From NCBI RefSeq assembly GCF_014058685.1, contig NZ_CP059055.1:620001-684000 (forward strand): a stretch of 64,000 nt of DNA, given 5' to 3'. How positions within the stretch are numbered: position 1 is the first letter of the stretch; every line of letters starts with the position of its first letter. A program made the position numbers and the translations under genes. The notes under the pieces were generated by a model. That model made no database searches. It was not told the DNA's origin and worked only from the letters and a program-made list of their open reading frames with translations. This document shows, in pieces, positions 8,029-16,352 of the stretch. The DNA comes from Lactobacillus johnsonii. GTDB taxonomy: Bacteria; Bacillota; Bacilli; Lactobacillales; Lactobacillaceae.

Positions 8029-9762
8029 ATGCAAATTTTGAAGCCACACTTCAAAAATTATCGTAAAGAAATAATTTTAGCGATTATTACAATTCTAATT
8101 TCTGCTTTTGCAACCTTATGGCAGCCAAGATTATTAGAAAATATCCAAAAAGCAATTTTGGCGGATAACCAGAGTGTTGTCTTAAGAGATGGAATTGGAT
8201 TAGTTGTACTCGGTTTATTAGCAATTATTGCTGGTATTTTTAACGTATATTATGCTGCAAAAATTGCCCAGGGAATAACCTCAGATTTACGTGAAGAAAC
8301 TTATGCTAAGATTCAAAGTTTTTCTTTTGGAAATATTGAAAAATTCTCTAGTGGTTCATTAGTTGTTCGTTTAATTAATGATATGAACCAAGTTATGAAT
8401 ATGATGATGATCTTATTCATGCAATTACTCAGAATGCCAATTATTTTAATTGGATCATTTGTACTGAGTATTATTACAATTCCTCAGTATTGGTGGGCTC
8501 CAGTGTTGATGCTATCTTTAATGATGGGAGTTGGATACATTGTTATTCAAAATATGAATAAACTTTTTGCTAAATTCCAACATTATATGGATAAAATTTC
8601 TACTCGGGTTAAAGAAAATTTACAGGGTGTACGTGTAGTTAAGTCATTTAATCAAGGCGAAAATGAGATTAAGAGATTTAACAAAACTTCCGATGATTTA
8701 AACGAATTAAATATTAAAATTGGCTACTGGATTTCTACTATTATGCCCGCGTTTATGTTAATTGCTTATTTAGTAATTGCTTTAGTTGTCTTTTTAGTAG
8801 GTCGGAGTGCCAATTTAACTCCAACTGATGTTGCAGTCATATCACCATATGTTTCTTATATTTTAACTTTGCTTTTTGCAATTTTAATTGGTGGCTTTGT
8901 AATTATGAACTTTACTCGTGGTATGGTTTCTCTACGAAGAATTAAAGAAGTTCTTGATACTGAACCAGATGTTAAGTTTGATCCTAATGCACCGACTGCA
9001 CCAGAAAAGGGTAGTATTGAATTTGAAAATGTTTCTTTCACTTATCCTGATGGAGATAAGCCAACCTTGAAGAATATTTCATTTAAGGTAAAACCAGGTG
9101 AAATGGTTGGTATTGTTGGAGCAACCGGATCTGGTAAAAGTACGCTTGCACAACTTATTCCACGTCTCTATGATCCGACTAAAGGAACAATAAAAATTGG
9201 TGGCAAAGACTTAAAGACAATTGGTGAAAAATCACTACGTAATACTGTTTCAATGGTTTTACAAAAAGCAATTTTATTCTCTGGAACAATTGCTTCTAAC
9301 TTGCGTCAAGGAAAAGAAGATGCGACCGATTATGAATTAAAACGTGCTTCAGAAATTGCCCAAGCACAGGAATTTGTTGGTCAATATCCGGATCAATTTG
9401 ACCATGAAGTAGAAGAAAGATCAGCTAACTTCTCTGGTGGTCAAAAGCAACGTTTATCAATTGCTCGTGGTGTTATTGGTCAGCCACCGATTTTAATTTT
9501 AGATGACTCCACTTCAGCCTTAGATGCTAAGTCTGAAAAATTAGTTCAAGAAGCTTTAGAGCATGACTTAAAAGATACAACAACAGTAATTATTGCTGAA
9601 AAGATAGTATCAGTGATGAATGCAGACAAAATTTTAGTTTTAGATGATGGTAAATTGGTTGCTGAAGGAACTCATGAAGAATTACTAAAGACTTCGCCAA
9701 TTTATCAAGATATTTATCGTACACAGAAAGCTAAAGAAAAGAGAGGTGAAATTGATGAGTAA
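8029..9762 (+). CDS. ABC exporter half-transporter, degenerate-site subunit (BmrC/LmrC type)
   Basis: A 577-residue fusion of six membrane segments (residues 1-300) and an ATPase domain (330-577). Walker A is GATGSGKST and the signature is the standard FSGGQKQRLS. Walker B ends LDDST, so the catalytic Glu is Asp, and the switch His is replaced: IIAEK instead of IIAHR. This marks the subunit whose own Walker site does not hydrolyse ATP in heterodimeric multidrug exporters such as BmrCD and LmrCD. It overlaps the next gene by 8 bases and is translationally coupled to it. The upstream MarR regulator fits a drug or bile-acid efflux pump. The substrate is inferred only. Confidence 0.92.
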   Translation: MQILKPHFKNYRKEIILAIITILISAFATLWQPRLLENIQKAILADNQSVVLRDGIGLVVLGLLAIIAGIFNVYYAAKIAQGITSDLREETYAKIQSFSFGNIEKFSSGSLVVRLINDMNQVMNMMMILFMQLLRMPIILIGSFVLSIITIPQYWWAPVLMLSLMMGVGYIVIQNMNKLFAKFQHYMDKISTRVKENLQGVRVVKSFNQGENEIKRFNKTSDDLNELNIKIGYWISTIMPAFMLIAYLVIALVVFLVGRSANLTPTDVAVISPYVSYILTLLFAILIGGFVIMNFTRGMVSLRRIKEVLDTEPDVKFDPNAPTAPEKGSIEFENVSFTYPDGDKPTLKNISFKVKPGEMVGIVGATGSGKSTLAQLIPRLYDPTKGTIKIGGKDLKTIGEKSLRNTVSMVLQKAILFSGTIASNLRQGKEDATDYELKRASEIAQAQEFVGQYPDQFDHEVEERSANFSGGQKQRLSIARGVIGQPPILILDDSTSALDAKSEKLVQEALEHDLKDTTTVIIAEKIVSVMNADKILVLDDGKLVAEGTHEELLKTSPIYQDIYRTQKAKEKRGEIDE

Positions 9763-11524
9763 TACTAAAAAAGCATTAAAATACTTTGCCAAGTATTTAA
9801 AGAATTATTGGAAAGGCGTTACAATTGTTATCGTCTTATCCTTGATTTCGACTTTGAGTCAAGTACTTGGTCCTCTTTTCCTAGGAAATGCTGTTCAAGA
9901 ATTAACTAAGGCAGTTAACAAAGTAGCTAGCCGTACTCATGATTTAAGTAGCTTTTATCAGGCTTTAGGATCAATGGTGGGTGTATATGCAGCTGGAATT
10001 ATCGCATCATTTATTGCATGGATGGTAATGTCAAAATTCACTGCAAATGCTACTAATGATATGAGAGAAAACTTATTTGCTAAGTTTCAAAGAATGTTAA
10101 TTCGCTACTTTGATACTCATCAAGATGGAAAACTATTATCTCTATTTAATTCAGACTTAGATAATATTTTTAATGCCTTGAATAATGCAATTTTTGAAAT
10201 TATTTCTCAAGGCGCATTATTAATCGGAACTATCATTATGATGTTTATCGTAAACCCAACTATGGCCCTATTTACGGTAGCAACAACGCCATTTATTTTG
10301 ATTATTAGTTTAGTCATTATGAAGAAGGCGAGAATTTACTTAGATAAGCAACAGGATAAAATTAGTGATCTTAATGGTTATGTAAATGAACAGATCAATG
10401 GTGAAAAAGTAATTATTACTAACGGCTTACAAGAAGAATCTGTTCAAAACTTTAAAAAGTACAATAACGATGTTCGTAGCGCTATGTTCAAAGGTCAATT
10501 TTATTCTGGGATGCTCTTCCCCTTGCTACAAGGAATCTCTTTACTGAATTTAGCCATTGTAATTGGTGGAGGGGCATGGCTGATTGTTAGTGGCCAAGTC
10601 AGTCAAGCAATTGGTTTGGGATTAATTGTTGCCTTTGTTGAATATTCACAAACATATTTCCAACCACTAACCCAACTCACTTCAATTTATTCAATGACAC
10701 AGCTTGCTTTAACTGGTGCTAGAAGATTGGCAACTGTTGAAGAACAAGATGAGGAGAATACGGTACCTGATGGAAAAGTTCTTAAAGGAATCAAAAAGGG
10801 CGTTAAATTAGAAAACGTTCATTTTGGCTATAACGCTGATAAAGAAATCTTGCACGGTGTTTCAATTGATGTCGATAAAGGTAAGTCAGTTGCTGTAGTT
10901 GGACCAACGGGTTCAGGTAAAACTACAATCATGAACCTAATTAATCGCTTCTACGATGTAAATAGTGGGAAAGTAACTTTTGATGGCGTTGATGTGCGTG
11001 ATATTACTCTTGAATCTTTAAGAAATAATGTTGGTATTGTTTTACAGGATTCGGTTCTATTTACTGGAACCGTTGAAGATAATATTAAATATGGTAAACC
11101 AGATGCGAGCCGAGATGAGGTGATTGCGGCCGCAAAAGAAGCTAATATTCATGACTTCATTACGACCCTACCTGATGGTTATGATACGCAAGTTTCAGAA
11201 GAGAATTCCGTCTTTTCTACTGGTCAAAAGCAATTAATTTCAATTGCTCGAACAATCTTAACTGACCCAGAATTTTTGATTTTGGATGAGGCTACTTCTA
11301 ATGTAGACACTGTTACTGAGGCTAAGATTCAAAAAGCTATGGACGCGGTTATTGCAGGTAGAACTAGTTTTGTTATTGCTCACCGTTTGAAGACTATCTT
11401 AAATTCAGATAAAATAGTAGTGTTGAAAGATGGAAATGTCATTGAAGAAGGAAATCACGATGAATTAATTAAGAAGCGTGGTTTTTACTATGGCTTGTAT
11501 ACTAATCAAATGGCATTTGAATAA
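9755..11524 (+). CDS. ABC exporter half-transporter, catalytic-site subunit (BmrD/LmrD type)
   Basis: A 589-residue exporter half with six membrane segments and an ATPase domain. Walker A is GPTGSGKTT, Walker B ends LDEAT with the catalytic Glu, and the switch is VIAHRL with its His. Its signature motif is FSTGQKQLIS rather than FSGGQ, so it contributes the weak signature to the degenerate site and the working Walker motifs to the other. This is the exact complement of the partner gene. I chose ATG 9755 (AGAGGTG six bases upstream) over an in-frame GTG at 9746 that lies inside that ribosome site. A terminator follows directly. Confidence 0.92.
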   Translation: MSNTKKALKYFAKYLKNYWKGVTIVIVLSLISTLSQVLGPLFLGNAVQELTKAVNKVASRTHDLSSFYQALGSMVGVYAAGIIASFIAWMVMSKFTANATNDMRENLFAKFQRMLIRYFDTHQDGKLLSLFNSDLDNIFNALNNAIFEIISQGALLIGTIIMMFIVNPTMALFTVATTPFILIISLVIMKKARIYLDKQQDKISDLNGYVNEQINGEKVIITNGLQEESVQNFKKYNNDVRSAMFKGQFYSGMLFPLLQGISLLNLAIVIGGGAWLIVSGQVSQAIGLGLIVAFVEYSQTYFQPLTQLTSIYSMTQLALTGARRLATVEEQDEENTVPDGKVLKGIKKGVKLENVHFGYNADKEILHGVSIDVDKGKSVAVVGPTGSGKTTIMNLINRFYDVNSGKVTFDGVDVRDITLESLRNNVGIVLQDSVLFTGTVEDNIKYGKPDASRDEVIAAAKEANIHDFITTLPDGYDTQVSEENSVFSTGQKQLISIARTILTDPEFLILDEATSNVDTVTEAKIQKAMDAVIAGRTSFVIAHRLKTILNSDKIVVLKDGNVIEEGNHDELIKKRGFYYGLYTNQMAFE

Positions 11525-11525
11525 T

Positions 11526-11555
11526 AAATTAGAGGGATGCTTTCCCTCTAATTTT
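11526..11555 (+). terminator. Intrinsic terminator of the MarR-ABC operon
   Basis: AAATTAGAGGGA (11526-11537) pairs with TCCCTCTAATTT (11543-11554). No clear promoter lies between this and the binding-protein gene at 11578. Confidence 0.8.
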
Positions 11556-11577
11556 AGTTAGGGGGAAAGTTTAAAAA

Positions 11578-12399
11578 GTGAAGAGAAAGCTACGATTCTT
11601 TTCTTTATTTGTTGTCTTATTTAGCGTTTTTTTACTTTCGGCATGTCAAAAAAATACTCGTAACGTCTACCAAGAAGTTAAAAAAAGTGATGAAATTACT
11701 TGGGGTGTTAAGGCGGATACCCGTTTATTTGGTTTAATGAGTATTAAAACCGGAAAAATTGAAGGTTTTGAAGTTGATTTAGCAAATGCTTTAACTAAGG
11801 AAATACTAGGAAAAAATGCTAAGGCAAACTTTGTACAAACTACTGCAAAAACAAAAATTCCACTTTTGAAAAATGGAAATATTGATGCAGTTTTAGCGGC
11901 AATGACGATTACGCCAGAACGCAAAAAGCAAATTGATTTTAGCGATCCATATTTTTATGCTGGACAATCACTTCTTGTAAAAGATGATTCAACAATCAAG
12001 AGCATTAAAGATATGAATGGTAAAACTGCATTAGCTGTAAAAGGTACAACAGCAGTTGCCAATGTTAAAAAATTTGCACCTAAGGCTAAAGTATTAGAAT
12101 TTGATGATTATGGTCAAGCATTTACTGCGCTTAAAGCCGGTCAAGGTCAAGCCATGACTACTGATAATGGTTTGCTTGCCGGAATTGCAACAGAAAACAA
12201 GGGCTATAAACTTGTAGGGGGCACCTATACTAAGGAACCCTATGGAATTGCTGTCAATAAAGGACAGACACAAATGAAAAATGCAATTAATCGTGCACTA
12301 GTAAAATTAAAAAAAGATGGGACGTATGATGCCTTGGTAAAGAAGTGGTTTAGCGGTATTCCGGGCTTTAATATTAAAGAGGCCGAAGGTGAAAAATAA
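11578..12399 (+). CDS. Amino-acid ABC transporter substrate-binding lipoprotein, copy 1
   Basis: A 273-residue lipoprotein (lipobox LSAC, Cys23) of solute-binding family 3. ITWGVKADTRLFGLM, IEGFEVDLA, AMTITPERK and AVKGTT are the usual ligand-binding landmarks for polar amino acids. The start is GTG 11578 with GGGGGAAAG upstream. It is very similar to the protein at 13594-14418, so one arose by duplication. It stands apart from the permease operon, before the T-box, so it would not be under the same amino-acid control. It follows a strong terminator without an obvious promoter, so its expression may depend on read-through. Asp, Glu or Gln is the most likely ligand. Confidence 0.88.
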   Translation: MKRKLRFFSLFVVLFSVFLLSACQKNTRNVYQEVKKSDEITWGVKADTRLFGLMSIKTGKIEGFEVDLANALTKEILGKNAKANFVQTTAKTKIPLLKNGNIDAVLAAMTITPERKKQIDFSDPYFYAGQSLLVKDDSTIKSIKDMNGKTALAVKGTTAVANVKKFAPKAKVLEFDDYGQAFTALKAGQGQAMTTDNGLLAGIATENKGYKLVGGTYTKEPYGIAVNKGQTQMKNAINRALVKLKKDGTYDALVKKWFSGIPGFNIKEAEGEK

Positions 12400-12465
12400 A
12401 ATTTTTACTTGCCTTTTTTGAAAAAATATTATTAAATGTAATCAACATTTAAATTTAAAAAGCGA

Positions 12466-12730
12466 TAAAAAGAAAAGTAGGTAATCTATTTCTTTTAGTG
12501 AGTTAACGGTAGTGGAAAAGTTAGCAGACCCTGGATTATTGAAAGACACTTTTATAATGCTGCTGGCCGAAATCTTTTAAGAGAGTAAGTTTAGCCGTAA
12601 GCGGTACGTTATCTAGCCGCTGGAGCATGGTTGTGCTCTAGTCAAGTTGGTCTTTAATTAGACAATTTAGGTGGTACCGCGGAAAAAAGCCTTTCGTCCT
12701 GAGTAATTTAGGAGCGAAGGGCTTTTTTTC
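12466..12730 (+). promoter_or_regulatory. T-box riboswitch leader (probably aspartate-specific)
   Basis: The conserved T-box AGGTGGTACCGCGG lies at 12669-12682. It is followed by a terminator (AGCCTTTCGTCCT at 12688-12700 with AGGAGCGAAGGGCT at 12710-12723, then T7). Stem I can be drawn: AAAAG (12473-12477) pairs with CTTTT (12549-12553), and GGTAATC (12480-12486) with GATTATT (12534-12540). The 3' side of the specifier loop is then GAAAGACA (12541-12548). Read with the usual following A, the specifier is GAC (Asp, 12545-12547). Uncharged tRNA would favour readthrough into the transporter operon. The bulge triplet TGGT pairs best with an A discriminator, whereas bacterial tRNA-Asp usually has G, so the specificity needs checking. 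Confidence 0.9.
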
Positions 12731-12842
12731 TTTGCTCCAATCAGGAAATAAAGGGGTATGCAACAGATATAACTACAGAAGTTAATTTTAAGAAGTTTTA
12801 GAGTAGAATGGAAAAGTGAGTAAAAAAGAGAGGGGAAGCACA

Positions 12843-13592
12843 ATGGCTGCAATTATTGATTTTAAGCATGTAAATAAGTACTATGGTAAGTTCCATGCTT
12901 TAAAGGATATTAATTTGAGTATTGAAGAGGGTCAAGTTGTTTCAATTATCGGCCCGTCTGGTTCTGGTAAGAGTACTTTGATTCGTACAATGAATGGATT
13001 AGAGCGAATTAATTCTGGTACTTTGATGGTTACTGGCTATGATTTGGCAGATAAGCATACGGATTTAAATAAAATTCGTAAGAATGTGGGAATGGTTTTC
13101 CAACATTTTAACTTATACGACAACCACACTGTGCTTGAAAATATAACTTTAGCTCCTAAGATTGTTTTGCATAGACCAGATAAGGAAAATAATGATATTG
13201 CCATGGATCTTCTAAAAAAAGTTGGTCTTGAAGAAAAGGCAAATATGTATCCAAGACAATTGTCTGGTGGACAAAAGCAACGTGTTGCAATTGCTCGTTC
13301 ATTAGCTATGAGACCAAAGGCAATTTTGTTTGATGAACCAACTAGTGCTCTTGATCCAGAAATGATTCAAGATGTGTTAGATGTTATGAAATACGTAGCA
13401 GATCAAGGAATTACAATGGTTGTTGTAACTCACGAAATGGGATTTGCTCGTGAAGTTGGGGACAGATTAATTTTCTTTGATCAAGGTAGAATTTTAGAGG
13501 ATGAAAAACCAGAAGAATTCTTTGCACATCCTAAGACTGAACGTGCACGTCAATTTTTAAGTAAGGTTATTACTGAAAAGCTAGGTGGCTAA
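12843..13592 (+). CDS. Polar amino-acid ABC transporter ATP-binding protein
   Basis: A 249-residue ATPase: Walker [11 protein letters not shown]-loop VFQHFNLY, signature [10 protein letters not shown], Walker [13 protein letters not shown], switch THEMG. The last motif is typical of GlnQ/HisP-type amino-acid importers. The start is ATG 12843 after GAGAGGGGAAG; an in-frame GTG upstream is unsupported. It is the first gene of a four-gene operon behind the T-box, followed by the binding protein and two permeases, which makes a complete importer. Confidence 0.93.
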   Translation: MAAIIDFKHVNKYYGKFHALKDINLSIEEGQVVSIIGPSGSGKSTLIRTMNGLERINSGTLMVTGYDLADKHTDLNKIRKNVGMVFQHFNLYDNHTVLENITLAPKIVLHRPDKENNDIAMDLLKKVGLEEKANMYPRQLSGGQKQRVAIARSLAMRPKAILFDEPTSALDPEMIQDVLDVMKYVADQGITMVVVTHEMGFAREVGDRLIFFDQGRILEDEKPEEFFAHPKTERARQFLSKVITEKLGG

Positions 13593-13593
13593 A

Positions 13594-14418
13594 ATGAAAA
13601 AATCAACTAAGATTTTTATTTTGCCTCTGGTACTAGCTTTATTAGTTACTTTGACCGGCTGTGCCAAGAAGCAGAAATCAAGTAATGTTTATGATCAGGT
13701 TAAAGAGAGTAAGACAATTACTTGGGGAGTTAAGGCTGATACTCGTTTATTTGGTTTAATGAGTATTAAAACTGGAAAAATCGAAGGCTTTGAAGTTGAT
13801 TTAGCAAAGGCCTTAACTAAGCAAATGTTGGGCAAAGACGCAAAAGCTGAATTTGTACAAACAACTCCCAAAACAAGAATACCGTTATTAAAAAATGGAA
13901 ATATTGATGCAATTTTAGCAACAATGACTATTACGCCTGATCGAAAAAAACAAGTAACTTTTAGTGAACCATATTTTACTGCTGGACAATCACTACTTGT
14001 AAAAGATGATTCTTCAATCAAAAATGTTAGAGACTTGAATGGTAAAACTGCCTTAGCTGTTAAAGGAACAACAGCAGTTGATAATGTTAAGAAGTTTGCG
14101 CCTAAAGCAAAAGTTTTGGAATATGATGATTATGGTCAAGCATTTACTGCATTAAAAGCTGGTCAAGGACAAGCAATGACTACCGATAACGGATTACTTG
14201 CCGGTATTGCTAGTGAAAATAAAGGTTATAAATTAGTAGGGGGAACTTACACAAGTGAACCTTACGGTATTGCGGTAGAAAAAGGTCAAACTGATTTTGC
14301 TGATCATATTAATAAGGCACTAAATGAATTAAAGAAAAATGGAACGTATCATCGTCTATTAGTTAAATGGTTTGACGGTATTCCAGGATTTAATATTAAG
14401 GAGGTTGAAAATTCGTGA
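13594..14418 (+). CDS. Amino-acid ABC transporter substrate-binding lipoprotein, copy 2
   Basis: A 274-residue lipoprotein (lipobox LTGC, Cys23). Ligand landmarks are the same as in copy 1 at 11578 (TWGVKADTRLFGLM, IEGFEVDLA, TMTITPDRK, KGTTAV, YGIAVEKGQT), and most residues match. The start is ATG 13594, preceded by AGGTGG at the end of the ATPase gene; the GTG at 13585 lies in that ribosome site. It overlaps the first permease by 4 bases (GTGA). Being inside the T-box operon, it should be the copy induced on amino-acid starvation. Confidence 0.9.
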   Translation: MKKSTKIFILPLVLALLVTLTGCAKKQKSSNVYDQVKESKTITWGVKADTRLFGLMSIKTGKIEGFEVDLAKALTKQMLGKDAKAEFVQTTPKTRIPLLKNGNIDAILATMTITPDRKKQVTFSEPYFTAGQSLLVKDDSSIKNVRDLNGKTALAVKGTTAVDNVKKFAPKAKVLEYDDYGQAFTALKAGQGQAMTTDNGLLAGIASENKGYKLVGGTYTSEPYGIAVEKGQTDFADHINKALNELKKNGTYHRLLVKWFDGIPGFNIKEVENS

Positions 14419-15053
14419 TAGGAATTTTAACAAATCATTGGTCTGAATTCTTATCAGGCTTTTGGAACACAATTTTATGTAGTGTAATTGCCCTATTCTT
14501 TAGTTTGATCCTTGGGGTAGGTTTTGCTTTGTTAGAAGTTGCACCAAATAAGTTTGGTAGAGCAGTAGCACATGTCTACATTGAAATTTTCCGTAACATT
14601 CCTTTGTTAGTTATTACAATGATCTTTTATCTGGTTGTACCTCAAATTTGGTTCAAGGTATCTGGATTTGCAGCAGGTACAATTGGATTAACATTATATA
14701 CTTCAGCATTTATTGCAGAAACAGTTAGAGCGGGAATTAACTCAGTTGGTGATGGTCAAATGGAAGGTGCCCGCTCAAATGGGATGACTTATACGCAAGC
14801 TATGCGGTATGTTATCTTGCCACAAGCTTTAAAGATTGTCATTCCGCCATTAGGTAACCAGTTCATTAACTTAATTAAGAACTCATCTGTTTTAGCCTTT
14901 GTAGCAGGTTTTGATTTGATGTATCAAGCAGACGTAATTGCATTCTCATCATTTGAAACAATCAATACTTATGTTGTTGTAGGGTTATTTTACTTAGTAC
15001 TAACCCTCCCATTAAGTTACTACATGCGTCACTTAGAAAAGAAATTAGCCTAG
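14415..15053 (+). CDS. Polar amino-acid ABC transporter permease 1
   Basis: A 212-residue permease of the HisM/GlnP family with about five membrane segments. It has the EAA loop: GQMEGARSNGMTYTQAMRYVILPQALKIVIPPLGN (about residues 114-148), which docks onto the ATPase. The GTG start overlaps the stop of the binding-protein gene, with AAGGAGG upstream. Confidence 0.92.
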   Translation: MIGILTNHWSEFLSGFWNTILCSVIALFFSLILGVGFALLEVAPNKFGRAVAHVYIEIFRNIPLLVITMIFYLVVPQIWFKVSGFAAGTIGLTLYTSAFIAETVRAGINSVGDGQMEGARSNGMTYTQAMRYVILPQALKIVIPPLGNQFINLIKNSSVLAFVAGFDLMYQADVIAFSSFETINTYVVVGLFYLVLTLPLSYYMRHLEKKLA

Positions 15054-15066
15054 GAAGGAGAAAAAG

Positions 15067-15717
15067 ATGGAAAACTTTATTCATGCATATTCTTGGATTA
15101 ACATTCGCTTTCTCTTACAAGGTTTGTGGGTGACCATATATGTATCTTTGATCTCAATTGCTTTAAGTTTTGTATTAGGACTAGTATTTGGTTTTATCCG
15201 TTACGTGAAAATTAAATATCTTTCAGCAATTGTTGGATTTGTAATTGATATTATTAGAAACCTACCGCTATTGTTAATTATCTTCTTTACGTATTTTGGA
15301 TTACCAGAATTAGGGATTATTACCAATCCAACGGTTGCTTCTATTATTGCCTTGGTAGTATTTGAAGGGGCAATGCTAGCTGAAATTGTGAGAAGTGGGA
15401 TTGCTGCTGTTGATCCAGGCCAAATGGAAGGTGCTCGGTCAAACGGTATGACATATATGCAGGCAATGTATCATGTAATTATTCCGCAAGCCCTCAATAA
15501 GATGATTCCATCACTTTTATCACAATTTGTTTCATTAGTTAAGGATACGTCTTTAGCAACAATTATTGTTTTGCCGGAATTATTATTCCATGCACAAATT
15601 ATTTATAGTCAAAATACTACTTACTTAATTCCAATGTATGTAATTATTGCGATTATGTACTTCATTGTTTGTTTCTCACTTTCAATGGTTGCTAAGCATT
15701 TACAAAGTAAATATTAA
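15067..15717 (+). CDS. Polar amino-acid ABC transporter permease 2
   Basis: A 216-residue permease, homologous to its neighbour, with the EAA loop GQMEGARSNGMTYMQAMYHVIIPQALNKMIPSL. It starts 13 bases after permease 1 behind AAGGAG and completes the membrane heterodimer. A terminator follows. Confidence 0.92.
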   Translation: MENFIHAYSWINIRFLLQGLWVTIYVSLISIALSFVLGLVFGFIRYVKIKYLSAIVGFVIDIIRNLPLLLIIFFTYFGLPELGIITNPTVASIIALVVFEGAMLAEIVRSGIAAVDPGQMEGARSNGMTYMQAMYHVIIPQALNKMIPSLLSQFVSLVKDTSLATIIVLPELLFHAQIIYSQNTTYLIPMYVIIAIMYFIVCFSLSMVAKHLQSKY

Positions 15718-15723
15718 AAAATT

Positions 15724-15755
15724 AAACCACATGAAAAAATTCATGTGGTTTTTAT
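15724..15755 (+). terminator. Intrinsic terminator of the amino-acid transporter operon
   Basis: AAACCACATGAA (15724-15735) and TTCATGTGGTTT (15740-15751), a 12-bp stem with a 4-base loop, then TT. Confidence 0.88.
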
Positions 15756-15788
15756 TATGCCGTTTGAGTAGCAATAATTGTATATTTA

Positions 15789-15857
15789 ACCGAATTGGTA
15801 AAAAAATGAACTGGTTTGGTATTTTTTGTATTTTTATTTTAAAGAAAGGAATAAAAT
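15789..15857 (+). promoter_or_regulatory. Quorum-sensing-type promoter outside the bacteriocin locus
   Basis: ACCGAATTGGT (15789-15799) and ACTGGTTTGGT (15810-15820) are two copies of the 11-bp box found in the bacteriocin locus, start to start 21 bp. A -10-like TAAAAT (15852-15857) begins 42 bp after the second box, and no good -35 exists. The geometry equals that of the four sites at 22978, 32187, 36476 and 37282. The pair can also fold as a weak hairpin with a T-run, so a terminator is the alternative. Confidence 0.55.
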
Positions 15858-15903
15858 ACAGGTATAAATATATAAGAAAAAATAAAATGTGAGGAAATTA
15901 ATT

Positions 15904-16293
15904 ATGAAAAATTGGGGTTTAACAGCCATGTACATTGTCGTAATGTTACTAGGCTTCTTTGAATTGTATCGTACCTTCAGATTTTATAAGTGGGATAAAA
16001 AGGCAAAACAACTTGCAACTGCACCTTATGTAATATACTTTGGAACCTTCATTAGTGCAGTATTGATTATCGTACCAGTCATGTTCTTGTTAGGGGATAC
16101 GAATCCTTATATTCCACACTTTTTATATGTTATTCTAGGAATTATTTTAATTATCGTATCACTTTTAATGTACTGGCGTGGACATCAAATGGCTAAAAAG
16201 TTGGGCAAGGATGATAGTAATTTAGCCGTTTGGCAAATTTATTTAATTAGTACAGTAATTCTATTTAGTGGATTTGTAAATTTCTTTAAGTAA
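15904..16293 (+). CDS. Small four-segment membrane protein of unknown function
   Basis: A 129-residue protein with four hydrophobic segments (about residues 4-22, 41-65, 70-92 and 108-127), positive loops and no signal peptide. I do not recognise the family. The start is ATG 15904 after GTGAGG; an in-frame ATG at 15889 lies over that site. The promoter in front has the paired boxes of the bacteriocin regulon, and proteins of this size and shape often act as bacteriocin immunity proteins. A role in self-protection or the competence/bacteriocin response is therefore a reasonable guess, no more. Confidence 0.7.
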   Translation: MKNWGLTAMYIVVMLLGFFELYRTFRFYKWDKKAKQLATAPYVIYFGTFISAVLIIVPVMFLLGDTNPYIPHFLYVILGIILIIVSLLMYWRGHQMAKKLGKDDSNLAVWQIYLISTVILFSGFVNFFK

Positions 16294-16305
16294 ATTATCT
16301 AGTAA

Positions 16306-16347
16306 AAAGAGCAACTACACATGAAAATATATGTGAAGTTGCTCTTT
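16306..16347. terminator. Bidirectional terminator between convergent genes
   Basis: AAAGAGCAACT (16306-16316) and AGTTGCTCTTT (16337-16347), with an extra inner stem ACACAT/ATGTG. It serves the membrane protein gene and treC. Confidence 0.85.
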
Positions 16348-16352
16348 ATTTA

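Noticed and set aside
15647-15892. 81-codon plus-strand ORF after the amino-acid permease
   Set aside because: It overlaps permease 2, the terminator and the quorum-type promoter, has no ribosome site, and its composition is that of translated AT-rich DNA.
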